A DNA stretch of 56,883 bases, taken from assembly GCA_020171895.1 (NCBI GenBank), contig JAIVAN010000015.1, forward strand, positions 1 through 56,883. Direction: 5' to 3'. Source of the stretch: Bacillus timonensis (lineage in GTDB: Bacteria; Bacillota; Bacilli; Bacillales; Bacillaceae_L). The position numbers and the translations under genes were made by a program. A model generated the notes under the pieces. The model was given only the letters and a program-made list of their open reading frames with translations, made no database searches and was not told where the DNA came from. Positions 31,001-39,377 of the stretch are shown here, piece by piece (the first letter of the stretch is position 1; each line of letters begins with the position of its first letter).

Positions 31001-31582
31001 TCTTACAGGGAACTCCTCTGTCAATGGGTAAATATCAATGATCCCACCTCGGATGCTAAACTCCCCAGGTGCTGATACCATTGTTGTTCTCTCATAGCCA
31101 ATCTTCACAAACTGTTCTAGACATTTATCTACATCTATATCTAACCCTACTGAAAAGTGAATTTGACTTTCAAGCCATAACTGAACTGGTGGTAAAAATC
31201 GTTTTACACCAGCAATTGGCGCAATGACGATTCCTTTTTTATGATTCAACCAGTAATTTAACGCTTCTATTCTTTGTCCCTTTAACTCTGGGCTAGCAAT
31301 GCCTACTTCTGATGCAATAAGCTCATTCACTGGATAGAGAAAAACTTCTTCATTGTCTAGTAAGTTAGTTAAATCGTCATAAATCTTTTGGGCTTGAAAG
31401 AGGTTATGAGTCACAACAAGAAGAGGCTTTTTTGTATCTTGATAAAGTGAAGCCATTAACACCGTCCTTGCAGACCCTGAAAGCCCCGCAATTAATTGTT
31501 CCTTTAGTCCACTGTTTATTCCATTTTTTATGGAATCAATATCATCATTCTTTTTTATAAATGGCTGGAGAACTTCTAACAT
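28046..31582 (-). CDS. mfd: Transcription-repair coupling factor Mfd
   Basis: Removes RNA polymerase stalled at DNA lesions and recruits UvrA. The 1178-residue protein has UvrB-like N-terminal domains, the RNA-polymerase-interacting CarD-like domain (VGDYVVHINHGIGKYLG, about 495-560) and an SF2 translocase. The translocase shows Walker A GDVGYGKTEV, IIDEEQRFG, TATPIPRTL and QLRGRVGRS. The C-terminal TRCF domain follows. ATG 31582 has GGAGGGG six bases upstream. It follows fin by about 75 bp, with a hairpin between that probably ends part of the transcription. Confidence 0.98.
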   Translation of the reverse strand: MLEVLQPFIKKNDDIDSIKNGINSGLKEQLIAGLSGSARTVLMASLYQDTKKPLLVVTHNLFQAQKIYDDLTNLLDNEEVFLYPVNELIASEVGIASPELKGQRIEALNYWLNHKKGIVIAPIAGVKRFLPPVQLWLESQIHFSVGLDIDVDKCLEQFVKIGYERTTMVSAPGEFSIRGGIIDIYPLTEEFPVRIELFDTEIDSIRTFSIEDQRSQQKLEVVSIGPASEILLNEEMIEKGMQLLEKGISKSLKKLKDDQVKELLIEKTTYELEQLKNGQIFQEIFKYLSLFYDNPTSLLDYLPNNGMVIFDEVGRTHEMADSLDKEEAEWYTALLSEGQIIHDVQLSHKFTSLIHHTKKPFVYLSLFLRHVPHTSPQNIVNVSCKQMQNFHGQMNVLKTEIERWKKSQYTVIFLGSDLERVKKLQNVLEDYDIEVMVINNGDKIVPGRVQIINGDLNDGFELPLQKVAIITEEELFKKKLKKSKRRQKLSNAERIKSYSELKVGDYVVHINHGIGKYLGIETLDINGIHKDYMHIRYQGTDKLYVPVEQIDQVQKYVGSEGKEPKIYKLGGNDWKRVKKKVESSVQDIADDLIKLYAEREASKGYAFSPDGDMQREFETAFPYQETEDQIRSIHEIKADMERERPMDRLLCGDVGYGKTEVAIRAAFKAIADGKQVAFLVPTTILAQQHYETIRERFQDYPINIGLLSRFRTRKQQTEVIKGLQTGSFDIVIGTHRLLSKDITYKDLGLLIIDEEQRFGVTHKEKIKQIKANIDVLTLTATPIPRTLHMSMLGVRDLSVIETPPENRFPVQTYVVEYSGALIREAIERELARDGQVYFLYNRVEDIERKAEEISMLVPDARVAYAHGQMSENELESTMLNFLDGQYDVLVSTTIIETGVDIPNVNTLIVNDADKMGLSQLYQLRGRVGRSNRVAYAYFTHRKDKVLTEVAEKRLQAIKEFTELGSGFKIAMRDLSIRGAGNILGAEQHGFIDSVGFDLYSQMLKEAIEERKGDKPASERFEVEIDLAVDAYIPDSYISDGKQKIDMYKRFRAIATLEDVKELQEEMVDRFGDYPIEVSYLFLITEMKVFAKYEQIELIKQTKHEITLLINEEASNNIDGHKLFQLGNKFGRMISLGMEGTRLKVVIQTKGMSSEKWLQITYEMVKGLGSVKKENVNVM

Positions 31583-31616
31583 GGACAACCCCTCCTCTCC
31601 TTTTTAGCATGTAACA

Positions 31617-31652
31617 AACAGAAAAATGCTTTGGTAGAATCCAAAGCGGTAA
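31617..31652 (-). terminator. Hairpin with T-run between fin and mfd
   Basis: Minus strand: the stem GCTTTGG / CCAAAGC (31628-31634 with 31641-31647), then ATTTTT. It lies just after the fin stop and could limit read-through into mfd. Confidence 0.8.
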
Positions 31653-31656
31653 AAAT

Positions 31657-31887
31657 CTATTGAATAAATGTTTCATATTGATGGTAGTCTGGGTTACGCT
31701 CTAAAGCTTCTTGACAATCCTCACAAATCGTTTTGACATGGATGTCACCGTTTTGTTCATACGATATCATTTGTTGTCTTTCGCTCTCTGATAATTGGTG
31801 AAAGCCTAACGTTTCACTATGCAGTGATACTTGATCAATGCTTCCAACCTTTGTACCACAATGTCTACAGTAATATTGCAGTGCCAT
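31657..31887 (-). CDS. fin: Anti-sigma-F factor Fin
   Basis: Forespore protein that inhibits sigma-F so that RNA polymerase passes to sigma-G. The 76-residue protein has two CxxC pairs, [10 protein letters not shown] and ICEDCQEAL, forming a zinc finger. The C-terminal [13 protein letters not shown] is conserved. ATG 31887 (MALQYYC) has GGGAGG six bases upstream. The sigma-G/F-type promoter upstream agrees with its known expression under both forespore sigma factors. Confidence 0.96.
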   Translation of the reverse strand: MALQYYCRHCGTKVGSIDQVSLHSETLGFHQLSESERQQMISYEQNGDIHVKTICEDCQEALERNPDYHQYETFIQ

Positions 31888-31912
31888 TATGTGCCTCCCT
31901 AACATTTTTTAC

Positions 31913-31943
31913 TAGTATGAACCGTTAAGGAGTAGCTTATTCA
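31913..31943 (-). promoter_or_regulatory. Forespore (sigma-F/sigma-G) promoter of fin
   Basis: Minus strand: TGAATA (31938-31943), an 18-bp spacer, then CATACTA (31913-31919). Both elements match the sigma-G consensus. It ends 25 bp before the fin ATG. Confidence 0.88.
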
Positions 31944-31961
31944 TTCTTTGTTAAATGGATA

Positions 31962-32522
31962 TTATGAATTATATTCATTCATTACTTGTAAAAACGGTGT
32001 ACTTAACCACTTTTCACAAGCAGAAGCTGAAAGCTTTACAGAGTCCACGACCGAATCGATTTCCTCTTCTGAAAACCTTCCTAAAACATAATCAGGTACT
32101 TTCATGCCATTTTTAGGACGATCAATTCCAATACGAACTCGTTTAAATTGTTGCGTACCTAAATGTTGAATCGTTGATTTAATACCGTTATGTCCACCAG
32201 CACTTCCTTTTGATCGTAAACGAATTTTTCCAGTGGGTAAATCTAAGTCATCGTATACAACAATTAAGTCCTCTATATCTATATTATAGTAATCCATTAT
32301 GGGTCGTATACATTCTCCTGATAAATTCATATATGTAAGTGGTTTTAATAGTAACACTTTTTCCCCTGAAACTAATCCCATTCCCATAGCGCCATTAAAT
32401 TTTGCTTTATCAATTGGAATCATTAGTCTTGAAGATAATTCATCTATTACTTTAAATCCAATATTATGCCTTGTATCCTCATACTGTTTTCCTGGATTTC
32501 CTAATCCTACAATAAGTTTCAA
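31962..32522 (-). CDS. pth: Peptidyl-tRNA hydrolase (SpoVC)
   Basis: Releases tRNA from peptidyl-tRNA that has dropped off ribosomes. The 186-residue protein has [19 protein letters not shown] (catalytic histidine), [19 protein letters not shown] (catalytic aspartate) and [11 protein letters not shown]. The start is TTG 32522: AGGGGG lies six bases upstream and the protein then begins as the family does. ATG codons at 32549 and 32543 would add nine or seven residues before the beta strand, with no better ribosome site. Confidence 0.96.
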   Translation of the reverse strand: MKLIVGLGNPGKQYEDTRHNIGFKVIDELSSRLMIPIDKAKFNGAMGMGLVSGEKVLLLKPLTYMNLSGECIRPIMDYYNIDIEDLIVVYDDLDLPTGKIRLRSKGSAGGHNGIKSTIQHLGTQQFKRVRIGIDRPKNGMKVPDYVLGRFSEEEIDSVVDSVKLSASACEKWLSTPFLQVMNEYNS

Positions 32523-32555
32523 ATTAATCCCCCTAAATCCCATTTTCATACTCGA

Positions 32556-32584
32556 ATAAAAGGACGTAACCCTCGGTTACGTCC
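32556..32584 (-). terminator. Terminator of ctc
   Basis: Minus strand: the perfect 9-bp stem GGACGTAAC / GTTACGTCC with a 5-nt loop, then TTTTATT. Confidence 0.88.
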
Positions 32585-32589
32585 ACTAT

Positions 32590-33216
32590 TTACTCTTCAC
32601 TTGTTTCTCTACCTTCTGCTGCTTCAGGTTGACCAGGCTCTTGTTCTTCGCCGCTATTAATTTCCTCTTCTTGCTTAGGAGGTAAAATAGATGCGATTAC
32701 TTCACTTAATTCATGATTTAACTCATAACTGCCATTCGTTTGTATATCACCAATGGTTACAGTATCTCCTACGGTTAAACTAGTGACATCAATATCAATT
32801 GAAGCTGGAATATCATTAGGAAGTGACCTTACCGAAACCTGGTGTATCGATTGCTGAAGCACTCCTCCATCTTTTACACCTTGTGCATCCCCAATAAGAT
32901 GAACATTGACTTGAACTTCCACTTCTTTTTTCATGTTTACGATTTGGAAGTCTGCATGAATGACTTCATTTTTTAGCGGATCTACTTGTAGGTCATGAAG
33001 CATAACAGAATGTTTATCTTGATCTACGTTTAATAAGATGATTCCGTTTCGGCCAGTTTCTCGAATCGTTTTCACAAACTCTATACTATTAACATAGATT
33101 GGCTTGCTTTCATTTTGTCCGTTTACGATTGCAGGGAAATTCCCTTGTTCTCGAATTTTCCTCTTTGCAGAGTTTTTAAATTCAGTACGTGGTTTTGCTT
33201 CTAGCATTGTTGGCAT
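32590..33216 (-). CDS. ctc: General stress protein Ctc, ribosomal protein L25/TL5 family
   Basis: A 208-residue 5S-rRNA-binding L25-like protein; in B. subtilis Ctc joins ribosomes under stress. The N-terminal L25 domain (to about 95) has REQGNFPAIVNGQ and HSVMLHDLQVDPLKNEVIHADF, quoted in parts. The C-terminal TL5-type beta domain has VKDGGVLQQ and VIASILPP. An acidic tail follows. ATG 33216 has GGTGG eight bases upstream; GTG 33228 is in frame but lies inside the ribosome site. A sigma-B-type promoter lies upstream. Confidence 0.95.
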   Translation of the reverse strand: MPTMLEAKPRTEFKNSAKRKIREQGNFPAIVNGQNESKPIYVNSIEFVKTIRETGRNGIILLNVDQDKHSVMLHDLQVDPLKNEVIHADFQIVNMKKEVEVQVNVHLIGDAQGVKDGGVLQQSIHQVSVRSLPNDIPASIDIDVTSLTVGDTVTIGDIQTNGSYELNHELSEVIASILPPKQEEEINSGEEQEPGQPEAAEGRETSEE

Positions 33217-33262
33217 ATCGTTTTCCACCTTCCAAAGAAAAAAGTTTAGTTATATATAAACT

Positions 33263-33288
33263 TTCCCCTATCTATGGAAGATTTAAAC
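33263..33288 (-). promoter_or_regulatory. Sigma-B promoter of ctc
   Basis: Minus strand: GTTTAA (33283-33288), a 14-bp spacer, then GGGGAA (33263-33268). The known B. subtilis ctc promoter is GTTTAA-N14-GGGTAT, so the -35 and the spacing are identical and the -10 differs at two places. Confidence 0.8.
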
Positions 33289-33299
33289 GTATTTTTTTA

Positions 33300-34247
33300 T
33301 TAATCAAAAAGAGTACTTACAGATTTTTCTTGGTGAACACGAAGAATCGCTTCACCAATTAATGGCGCAACTGAAAGTTGAATAATTTTATCTGTACGTT
33401 TTTCCTCAGGTAAAGCAATTGTATTCGTAATGACTAATTCTTTAATTTTTGAATTTTGGATTCTTTCAATTGCAGGTCCTGATAAAACTGGATGGGTACA
33501 ACATGCGAACACTTCTGATGCACCATTTTCAACTAGAGCATTTGCTGCTAACGTTATTGTTCCTGCCGTATCAATTATATCATCGATTAAGATGGCCGTT
33601 TTACCTTCAATATTACCTACTATATTCATCACTTCAGCAACATTTGGTCTCGGTCTTCTTTTATCAATGATTGCGATAGGTGCCTTTAAACGGTCTGCTA
33701 ATTTACGCGCACGTGTAACTCCACCATGATCTGGTGAAACGATAACGATGTCTTGAAGGTTTTTACTTTCGAAATATTCAGCTAAGATCGGTACTCCCAT
33801 TAAGTGGTCGATCAGAATATCAAAGAAACCTTGAATTTGTGGAGCATGTAAATCAAGGGTAATAACACGGTCTGCACCGGCTGTCTCTAACAAGTTCGCT
33901 ACTAACTTCGCAGTAATTGGTTCACGCGCACGTGCTTTTCGATCTTGACGTGCGTATCCGTAATAAGGCATCACAATATTAATTGTTTTTGCAGACGCAC
34001 GTTTAAGCGCATCGATCATAATTAACAATTCCATTAAATGTTCATTAACAGGAGCACTAGTCGATTGTATAACATAAACATCACAACCCCTTATACTCTC
34101 TTCAATGTTAATTTGAATTTCTCCATCACTGAATTGAGAAACCGAACATTTCCCTAACCCTACTCCAATTACCTTTGCAATTTCCTCTGCTAGAGCAACA
34201 TTAGAATTTAAGCTAAATATTTTTATATCACGGTACTGATTAGACAT
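33300..34247 (-). CDS. prs: Ribose-phosphate pyrophosphokinase
   Basis: Makes PRPP from ribose-5-phosphate and ATP for purine, pyrimidine, histidine and tryptophan synthesis and for the salvage enzyme Hpt in this window. The 315-residue class I PRPP synthase has [36 protein letters not shown] and the PRPP loop [14 protein letters not shown]. It lies 17 bp after glmU and is probably co-transcribed with it. Confidence 0.98.
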   Translation of the reverse strand: MSNQYRDIKIFSLNSNVALAEEIAKVIGVGLGKCSVSQFSDGEIQINIEESIRGCDVYVIQSTSAPVNEHLMELLIMIDALKRASAKTINIVMPYYGYARQDRKARAREPITAKLVANLLETAGADRVITLDLHAPQIQGFFDILIDHLMGVPILAEYFESKNLQDIVIVSPDHGGVTRARKLADRLKAPIAIIDKRRPRPNVAEVMNIVGNIEGKTAILIDDIIDTAGTITLAANALVENGASEVFACCTHPVLSGPAIERIQNSKIKELVITNTIALPEEKRTDKIIQLSVAPLIGEAILRVHQEKSVSTLFD

Positions 34248-34264
34248 TTTATCGTAAACCTCCG

Positions 34265-35644
34265 TTAGGAATTTTTCTTGTTGATCATTTGGTCGACATA
34301 ATCCTCTTTATTCACTTGTCTTGCCCTTGCAATAGATAAAGCATTTCCTGGAACATCCTGTGTAATTGTCGAACCTGCGGCTACATATGCGCCTTTTCCT
34401 ACTGTTACAGGAGCAACTAAATTCGAATTACAACCAATGAAAACACCGTCTTCAATTTTCGTTAAGTATTTATTTTTACCATCATAATTGACGGTGATCG
34501 ATCCACAGCCAATGTTAACGTCTTCTCCAACTTCAGCATCGCCGATATAGCTAAGGTGTGAAGCTTTACTACCTTTACCAAACGTAGACTTTTTCACTTC
34601 AACGAAATTACCTAGCTTCACATCATCAGAAATACTTGAAGATGGTCGAATATGAGCAAAAGGCCCAATCGCTACATTTTTTCCGATAGTACTATCATGT
34701 GCAACAGATTGTCTTATACTCGTACTTTCCTCAATTGAACAGTCTTTAATTTCAGTATTTGGTCCAATTTCACAATTTGAACCAATTTCTGTATGTCCTA
34801 GAATACTTGTTCCTGGGTATATGACTGTATCTCGACCGATAATGCTATCTGCTGAAATATACGTGTTATTAGGATCAATAATCGTTACTCCATTTAACAT
34901 ATGCATTTTATTAATACGAGCCTTCATTGTTTGTTCAGCTTGTGATAGCGCAAAGCGATCATTTACTCCTAACGTTTCATCAAAAGAATCCGTTTGGAAT
35001 GCAGAAACAATTTCTCCTTCATTTTTCAGAATCTCGATGACATCTGGTAAATAATATTCACCTTGTACGTTATCATTTGAAACGTTTGATAAAGCCTTAA
35101 ATAATAATTTATTATCAAAACAATACGTTCCTGTATTGATCTCACAAATTTTTCGTTCGTCTTCCGTAGCATCTTTGTGTTCTACAATTTTTTCTACATG
35201 TCCTTCACTATTTCGGACAATTCTTCCGTAACCAGTTGGGTCTTCAGCGACTGCAGTTAAAATTGTTGCTTTTGCACCAACTCGGTTATGTTGTTTTAAT
35301 AAAGCTTCCATTGTACTTGAAGTGATAAGTGGTGTGTCTCCACAAACAACCAACGTTACACCATCTTCATTTCCCAAGTATGGAGCTGCTTGCATAACAG
35401 CATGAGCTGTGCCTAGTTGCTCTTCTTGAAGAGCATACTCACTTACATCACCTAACTGAGATTTTACTTTCTCTGCACCATGGCCAACAATTGTTACTAA
35501 CTTCTTTAAATCAAGTAAAGATACTTGATCAACTACATGTTGCACCATAGGTTTTCCACATACTGGATGTAACACTTTATATAATTTTGATTTCATTCTC
35601 GTTCCTTGCCCAGCGGCCAAAATTACTGCAAATCTATTTATCAT
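34265..35644 (-). CDS. glmU: Bifunctional GlmU (N-acetyltransferase / uridyltransferase)
   Basis: Makes UDP-N-acetylglucosamine for peptidoglycan and teichoic acid in two steps. The 459-residue protein has an N-terminal pyrophosphorylase domain, with [19 protein letters not shown] at residues 9-27 and [12 protein letters not shown]-terminal left-handed beta-helix of hexapeptide repeats starts at about 250, with the acetyltransferase segment [14 protein letters not shown] 35644 (MINRFAVIL) has GGAGG seven bases upstream. Confidence 0.98.
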   Translation of the reverse strand: MINRFAVILAAGQGTRMKSKLYKVLHPVCGKPMVQHVVDQVSLLDLKKLVTIVGHGAEKVKSQLGDVSEYALQEEQLGTAHAVMQAAPYLGNEDGVTLVVCGDTPLITSSTMEALLKQHNRVGAKATILTAVAEDPTGYGRIVRNSEGHVEKIVEHKDATEDERKICEINTGTYCFDNKLLFKALSNVSNDNVQGEYYLPDVIEILKNEGEIVSAFQTDSFDETLGVNDRFALSQAEQTMKARINKMHMLNGVTIIDPNNTYISADSIIGRDTVIYPGTSILGHTEIGSNCEIGPNTEIKDCSIEESTSIRQSVAHDSTIGKNVAIGPFAHIRPSSSISDDVKLGNFVEVKKSTFGKGSKASHLSYIGDAEVGEDVNIGCGSITVNYDGKNKYLTKIEDGVFIGCNSNLVAPVTVGKGAYVAAGSTITQDVPGNALSIARARQVNKEDYVDQMINKKNS

Positions 35645-35835
35645 GAACAGGCCTCCAATAACCTTTTTATCCATTACGAATATATCTCAAATGGAGAGCT
35701 ATTTCAAGGAATCATATAAAACTATGGAGATTTATTTTCATATGGAATAAAACGTAAAGCCAAAGAGGGTTTACTTGAGGAAAAATATAACTAAAAAGGG
35801 GAGTAAAGATTATTATGCGTAAGTATATTACTGAA

Positions 35836-35873
35836 TTAAAAAAGAGCCTAAGTAAAAAAGTAGGCTCTTTGAT
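35836..35873 (-). terminator. Terminator of spoVG
   Basis: Minus strand: AAAGAGCCTA / TAGGCTCTTTTTT with a loop of about 10 nt, just after the spoVG stop. Confidence 0.88.
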
Positions 35874-35880
35874 GTCTTAT

Positions 35881-36171
35881 TTATGATGCACCTGCTTCTT
35901 CAAACTCTACTTCAAGTTCACCTAAACGATGATACTCAGCTAATACTGCATCTTGAATTTTTCCGCGAGTGCCTGAATTAATCGGATGGGCAATATCACG
36001 AAACTCTCCATCAGGAGTTCGTTTACTTGGCATTGCTACAAATAGGCCATTATTACCATCGATTACACGAATATCATGTACAACAAATTCATGATCTAAA
36101 GTAATTGAAGCAATTGCTCTCATACGTCCTTCGGTATTAACGCGGCGTAATCTTACGTCAGTTACTTCCAT
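35881..36171 (-). CDS. spoVG: Septation/sporulation regulator SpoVG
   Basis: A 96-residue nucleic-acid-binding protein that delays asymmetric septation and affects many genes; RNA binding is reported for the family. It starts [11 protein letters not shown], with [16 protein letters not shown] and HPINS in the middle. ATG 36171 has AAAGGTGG upstream; the frame extends 16 codons further without support. The sigma-H promoter and A/T-rich upstream block agree with B. subtilis, where sigma-H drives spoVG and AbrB represses it. Confidence 0.97.
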   Translation of the reverse strand: MEVTDVRLRRVNTEGRMRAIASITLDHEFVVHDIRVIDGNNGLFVAMPSKRTPDGEFRDIAHPINSGTRGKIQDAVLAEYHRLGELEVEFEEAGAS

Positions 36172-36276
36172 TATGTTCACCACCTTTTCCCATATTTGAT
36201 ACATAGCATGTATGTACATGCCTTGTCCTTAAAAAATAGGTCATTGTTATGACTAATTAGAAACTTTAAATACTTT

Positions 36277-36303
36277 ATTCAACGTAATTTCTCTATCTCC
36301 TGC
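36277..36303 (-). promoter_or_regulatory. Sigma-H promoter of spoVG
   Basis: Minus strand: GCAGGAGAT (-35 core 36296-36301) and GAAT (36277-36280), close to the B. subtilis spoVG sigma-H promoter. A block of about 50 bp made almost only of A and T lies directly upstream (36303-36352), where AbrB binds in B. subtilis. Confidence 0.85.
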
Positions 36304-36449
36304 TAATCTAATAAAATATTTTAAATTTTTTCTATTTTTTATTAATATTGGGGATTTTCACCTATTTTGAATTGACCTTTTACTTTATATGCTCTTTATG
36401 GAGAAGTGGAAACTTGTCAATTTATTATTTAGATAGGGTAGAAAACTTT

Positions 36450-36955
36450 GACTACCCTGAAAATACAAATCTGAATATGGGGTGTTAACCTACGTTACAG
36501 GACTCTCGCTTTCCACGGGGCGCCACTTGAGCCTCCTCGGCCTTTGGCCTGTGGGGTCTCAAGCCCGGCGCATTTCCCGTAGGAGTCTCGATCCTTCCAC
36601 TTCGGTTAACACGCGTTAGTTACTAAATGCCAACATTCTATAAACGTAAAAATTCAGTTTACATTTTCATTCTTCATGGTGCAATTTTTAAATTGCATGG
36701 AAGTCTACCCTGAGAATACAAATCTGAATATGGAGTGTTAACCTACGTTACAGGACTCTCGCTTTCCGCGGGGCGCTCCTGGAGCCTCCTCAGTTGCGCC
36801 TGTGGGGTCTCCAGTCCAGCGCATCTCCTGCAGGAGTCTCGGTCCTTCCACTTCGGTTAACACGTATGAATTACTTAAAAGCCAACATTCAATAAACCCC
36901 AAAATCAAGTTCACATTTTCATCCTTCATGGTGCAAATTCTAAATTGCATGGAGA
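36450..36955 (-). repeat. Tandem intergenic repeat, locus C/D (two complete units)
   Basis: Two head-to-tail units with a period of 253 bp; the locus is 506 bp long, exactly two periods. Both cores are complete: 36482-36612 (131 bp) and 36735-36863 (129 bp), each bounded by GTGTTAACC and GGTTAACAC. Each contains the hairpin (36520-36571 and 36773-36822). The units read along the minus strand, from the ridA terminator towards spoVG. No credible coding sequence is present. With the spoVG promoter this accounts for the gene-free stretch 36172-37007. Confidence 0.93.
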
Positions 36956-36969
36956 CTTGCTTACATAAA

Positions 36970-36998
36970 TAAAAAAAAGAAACTCTAGTTGAGTTTCT
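36970..36998 (-). terminator. Terminator of purR-ridA
   Basis: Minus strand: GAAACTC / GAGTTTC (36979-36985 with 36991-36997), a 5-nt loop, then eight T residues. The first repeat unit begins 15 bp beyond it. Confidence 0.92.
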
Positions 36999-37007
36999 GG
37001 ATGGTCA

Positions 37008-37382
37008 TTATTTAATAAGAGCTATTACTTCTATTTCTACTAAAGCATCTTTTGGTAGTCTAGCGACTTCTACGCACGAACGAGCTGGTTTATGTGTACC
37101 GAAGTATTCTTCATACACCTCGTTAATTTGAGCAAAATCATTCATGTCTTTAATAAATACCGTAGCTTTCACAACTGTTTCTAAGGAAGCTCCAGCTTCT
37201 TCAAGTACTGCTTTTAAATTAGAGAATACTTGATGTGTTTGAACCTTAACATCCCCATCAACCATTACGCCCTCAGCTGTTAAAGGTATTTGTCCAGAGC
37301 TATAAAACATGTTATTTACAATAATCCCTTGAGAATAAGGACCAATTGCTTTCGGTGCTAAGTCTGTTTTAACCTGCTTCAT
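37008..37382 (-). CDS. ridA: Enamine/imine deaminase RidA (YabJ)
   Basis: Hydrolyses reactive 2-aminoacrylate-type intermediates from PLP enzymes. The 124-residue protein has [19 protein letters not shown] and the active-site arginine in [15 protein letters not shown]. In B. subtilis YabJ was first linked to PurR-dependent repression, and the two genes are adjacent. Here ridA overlaps the end of purR by four bases, so they are translationally coupled. Confidence 0.97.
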   Translation of the reverse strand: MKQVKTDLAPKAIGPYSQGIIVNNMFYSSGQIPLTAEGVMVDGDVKVQTHQVFSNLKAVLEEAGASLETVVKATVFIKDMNDFAQINEVYEEYFGTHKPARSCVEVARLPKDALVEIEVIALIK

Positions 37383-38254
37383 TCTTCTACCTCCTCGAGT
37401 AGTTCTGATTCAGCCGCAATTACCGAAGTATTATTTAAGTAATGAAAGAAATTCCCTTCATGTACTTGTATTGCTTTTTCTTTAATATCGACTCCCGTTA
37501 ATTTTAATACTGAAATATATTCATCAACTAGACGTTCCTCGATATCCTCTGATTCTACAAGAACACCAATTCCAACGACATTAGCATTGAATTCTTCTAA
37601 GAGGCTAATCATACCATTAATGGTACCGCCTGCTTTCATGAAATCATCAATGATTAATACGTTAGATCCTTCGTTTAGACTACGTTTAGACAGTAGCATT
37701 GTTTGAATACGCTTTGAAGACCCTGACACATAATTAATACTTACCGTAGAACCTTCCGTCACTTTACTATCTCGTCTAACAATTACAACCGGTACATCTA
37801 AGTAACCAGCAACAGCATATGCCAAAGGTATTCCTTTTGTTGCTACAGTCATCACAACATCAATCTTACGATTTGCATAAACAGAGGCAAATAATTTCCC
37901 TATTTGATTAACTAACTGAGGATTCCCTAAAATATCGGTTAAATAAAGATAGCCACCAGGAAGTAACCTTTCTGGTTTTGCAAACATTTCACAAAGGGAT
38001 TTTACAAATTTTCTTGCCTCTTCTTCCTCTACAAAAGGTATGTACTTAACGCCACCTGCAGCACCTGGAACTGTAATGAGAGATCCAATTCCTTGCTGTT
38101 CAAATGTTTGTTTAATAATTGTTAAGTCTTCGCTTATAGAGGATTTTGCAGATTGATAGCGCTCTGAAAAAAATGTTAAAGAAATAAGCTTTTGAGGATG
38201 CTCAAGTAAATGGTTCGTCATATCCACCAGTCTACTGCTTCGGCGAAACTTCAT
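37379..38254 (-). CDS. purR: Purine operon repressor PurR
   Basis: Represses purine synthesis and transport genes; PRPP or, as more recently reported, (p)ppGpp changes its DNA binding. The 291-residue protein has an N-terminal winged helix (1-73, starting [11 protein letters not shown]) and a C-terminal PRT-fold domain with [16 protein letters not shown]. Two PurBoxes lie just upstream, so autoregulation is likely, as in B. subtilis. Confidence 0.97.
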   Translation of the reverse strand: MKFRRSSRLVDMTNHLLEHPQKLISLTFFSERYQSAKSSISEDLTIIKQTFEQQGIGSLITVPGAAGGVKYIPFVEEEEARKFVKSLCEMFAKPERLLPGGYLYLTDILGNPQLVNQIGKLFASVYANRKIDVVMTVATKGIPLAYAVAGYLDVPVVIVRRDSKVTEGSTVSINYVSGSSKRIQTMLLSKRSLNEGSNVLIIDDFMKAGGTINGMISLLEEFNANVVGIGVLVESEDIEERLVDEYISVLKLTGVDIKEKAIQVHEGNFFHYLNNTSVIAAESELLEEVEE

Positions 38255-38270
38255 GATTTAAACCTCCGTA

Positions 38271-38314
38271 AAATCCGAATATTTTAAAGTAAATATAAAC
38301 TATTGTACGGTTTT
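38271..38314. promoter_or_regulatory. Pair of PurBoxes upstream of purR
   Basis: AAATCCGAATATT (plus strand, 38271-38283) and AAAACCGTACAAT (minus strand, 38302-38314) each match the known AWWWCCGAACWWT box at all but one position. They are divergent and 18 bp apart, the arrangement of functional PurR operators. The distal box overlaps the ispE stop codon. Confidence 0.82.
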
Positions 38315-39182
38315 AATCAAGTGAGTTTCGTTCTCCTAGCATTCTGACTGCAAAAACTTGATCACAAAAACCCCTTAATCCGTTTATCATACGCTGCATT
38401 CTAGAATCATACTGTACCAAACCAAATACTGTTGGTCCACTTCCACTCATTAAAACAGCGTCAGCTCCGAAACGCTTCATTTGATCTTTTATATGAGCAA
38501 CCTCTGGATGCATGTTTAACGTAACTTCTTCTAACACATTTCCTACCTTGTTACATATCGCACTGTAATCTTTATTATTAATCGCTTCTACCATTCCATC
38601 TACATCAGGATGTTTCACGTCATCTAATGATAGGTTACGATATACATCTGCAGTGGATACTCCTATAGATGGCTTAGCAAGAATTACCCAACAATGAGGA
38701 GGTGCGCTAATATGTTCAATCTTCTCACCACGTCCAGTTGCTATAGCAGTTCCTCCATAGACACAAAACGATACATCAGATCCTATTTCCGCTCCTAGCT
38801 CAGCTAACTCATCCATACTGAGACCTATATTCCATAGTTTATTTAAACCACGTAAGACAGCAGCGGCATCACTACTACCACCGGCTAATCCAGCAGCAAC
38901 GGGTATTGTCTTTGTAATTGAGATCGCAACACCTTTTTTGATATCGAATCTCTTTTTGAGTAAGCTTGCTGCTTGGTAAGCTAAATTTCGATTATCATCC
39001 GGAACAAAACGGCTATGGGAGATTATTTTTATCGTATCTGAATCAAGTTCTACTAACTCAATTCGATCAGCTAAATCAATCGTCGTCATTATCATTTTCA
39101 CTTCATGGAAACCGTCCGGTCGCTTATTTAACACATCTAAAGATAAATTTATCTTTGCTGGTGCTTTTACCATTAATCTCAT
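38313..39182 (-). CDS. ispE: 4-diphosphocytidyl-2-C-methyl-D-erythritol kinase
   Basis: ATP-dependent kinase of the MEP isoprenoid pathway. The 289-residue GHMP kinase has [13 protein letters not shown], the ATP loop [15 protein letters not shown] (about 92-106) and the C-terminal [10 protein letters not shown]. It is a single gene after sspF and before purR, as in B. subtilis, where it is called ipk or yabH. Confidence 0.97.
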   Translation of the reverse strand: MRLMVKAPAKINLSLDVLNKRPDGFHEVKMIMTTIDLADRIELVELDSDTIKIISHSRFVPDDNRNLAYQAASLLKKRFDIKKGVAISITKTIPVAAGLAGGSSDAAAVLRGLNKLWNIGLSMDELAELGAEIGSDVSFCVYGGTAIATGRGEKIEHISAPPHCWVILAKPSIGVSTADVYRNLSLDDVKHPDVDGMVEAINNKDYSAICNKVGNVLEEVTLNMHPEVAHIKDQMKRFGADAVLMSGSGPTVFGLVQYDSRMQRMINGLRGFCDQVFAVRMLGERNSLD

Positions 39183-39305
39183 GACACTTCACCTACTTTT
39201 CGAACTTCAATTTTCATATCCACATTGTACCATATTTTATAACAAAATAAGATTCAATTCGACATGTGAAGTTACTTTACGATACATTATTTATTTCTCT
39301 ATATT

Positions 39306-39336
39306 TAAAAAAGCCGAAGCAATAGCTTCGGCAGTC
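39306..39336 (-). terminator. Terminator of sspF
   Basis: Minus strand: GCCGAAGC / GCTTCGGC with the loop TATT, then TTTTTT. Confidence 0.92.
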
Positions 39337-39377
39337 GTAGAATACACTGTTATTGTTGCTATGGAACCGTTTCGTAT

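Noticed and set aside
36738-36950. Open frame of 70 codons inside repeat unit D (minus strand)
   Set aside because: It covers the structured core, its frame is not kept in the other units, and it has no ribosome site. Database proteins from such repeats are probably artefacts.
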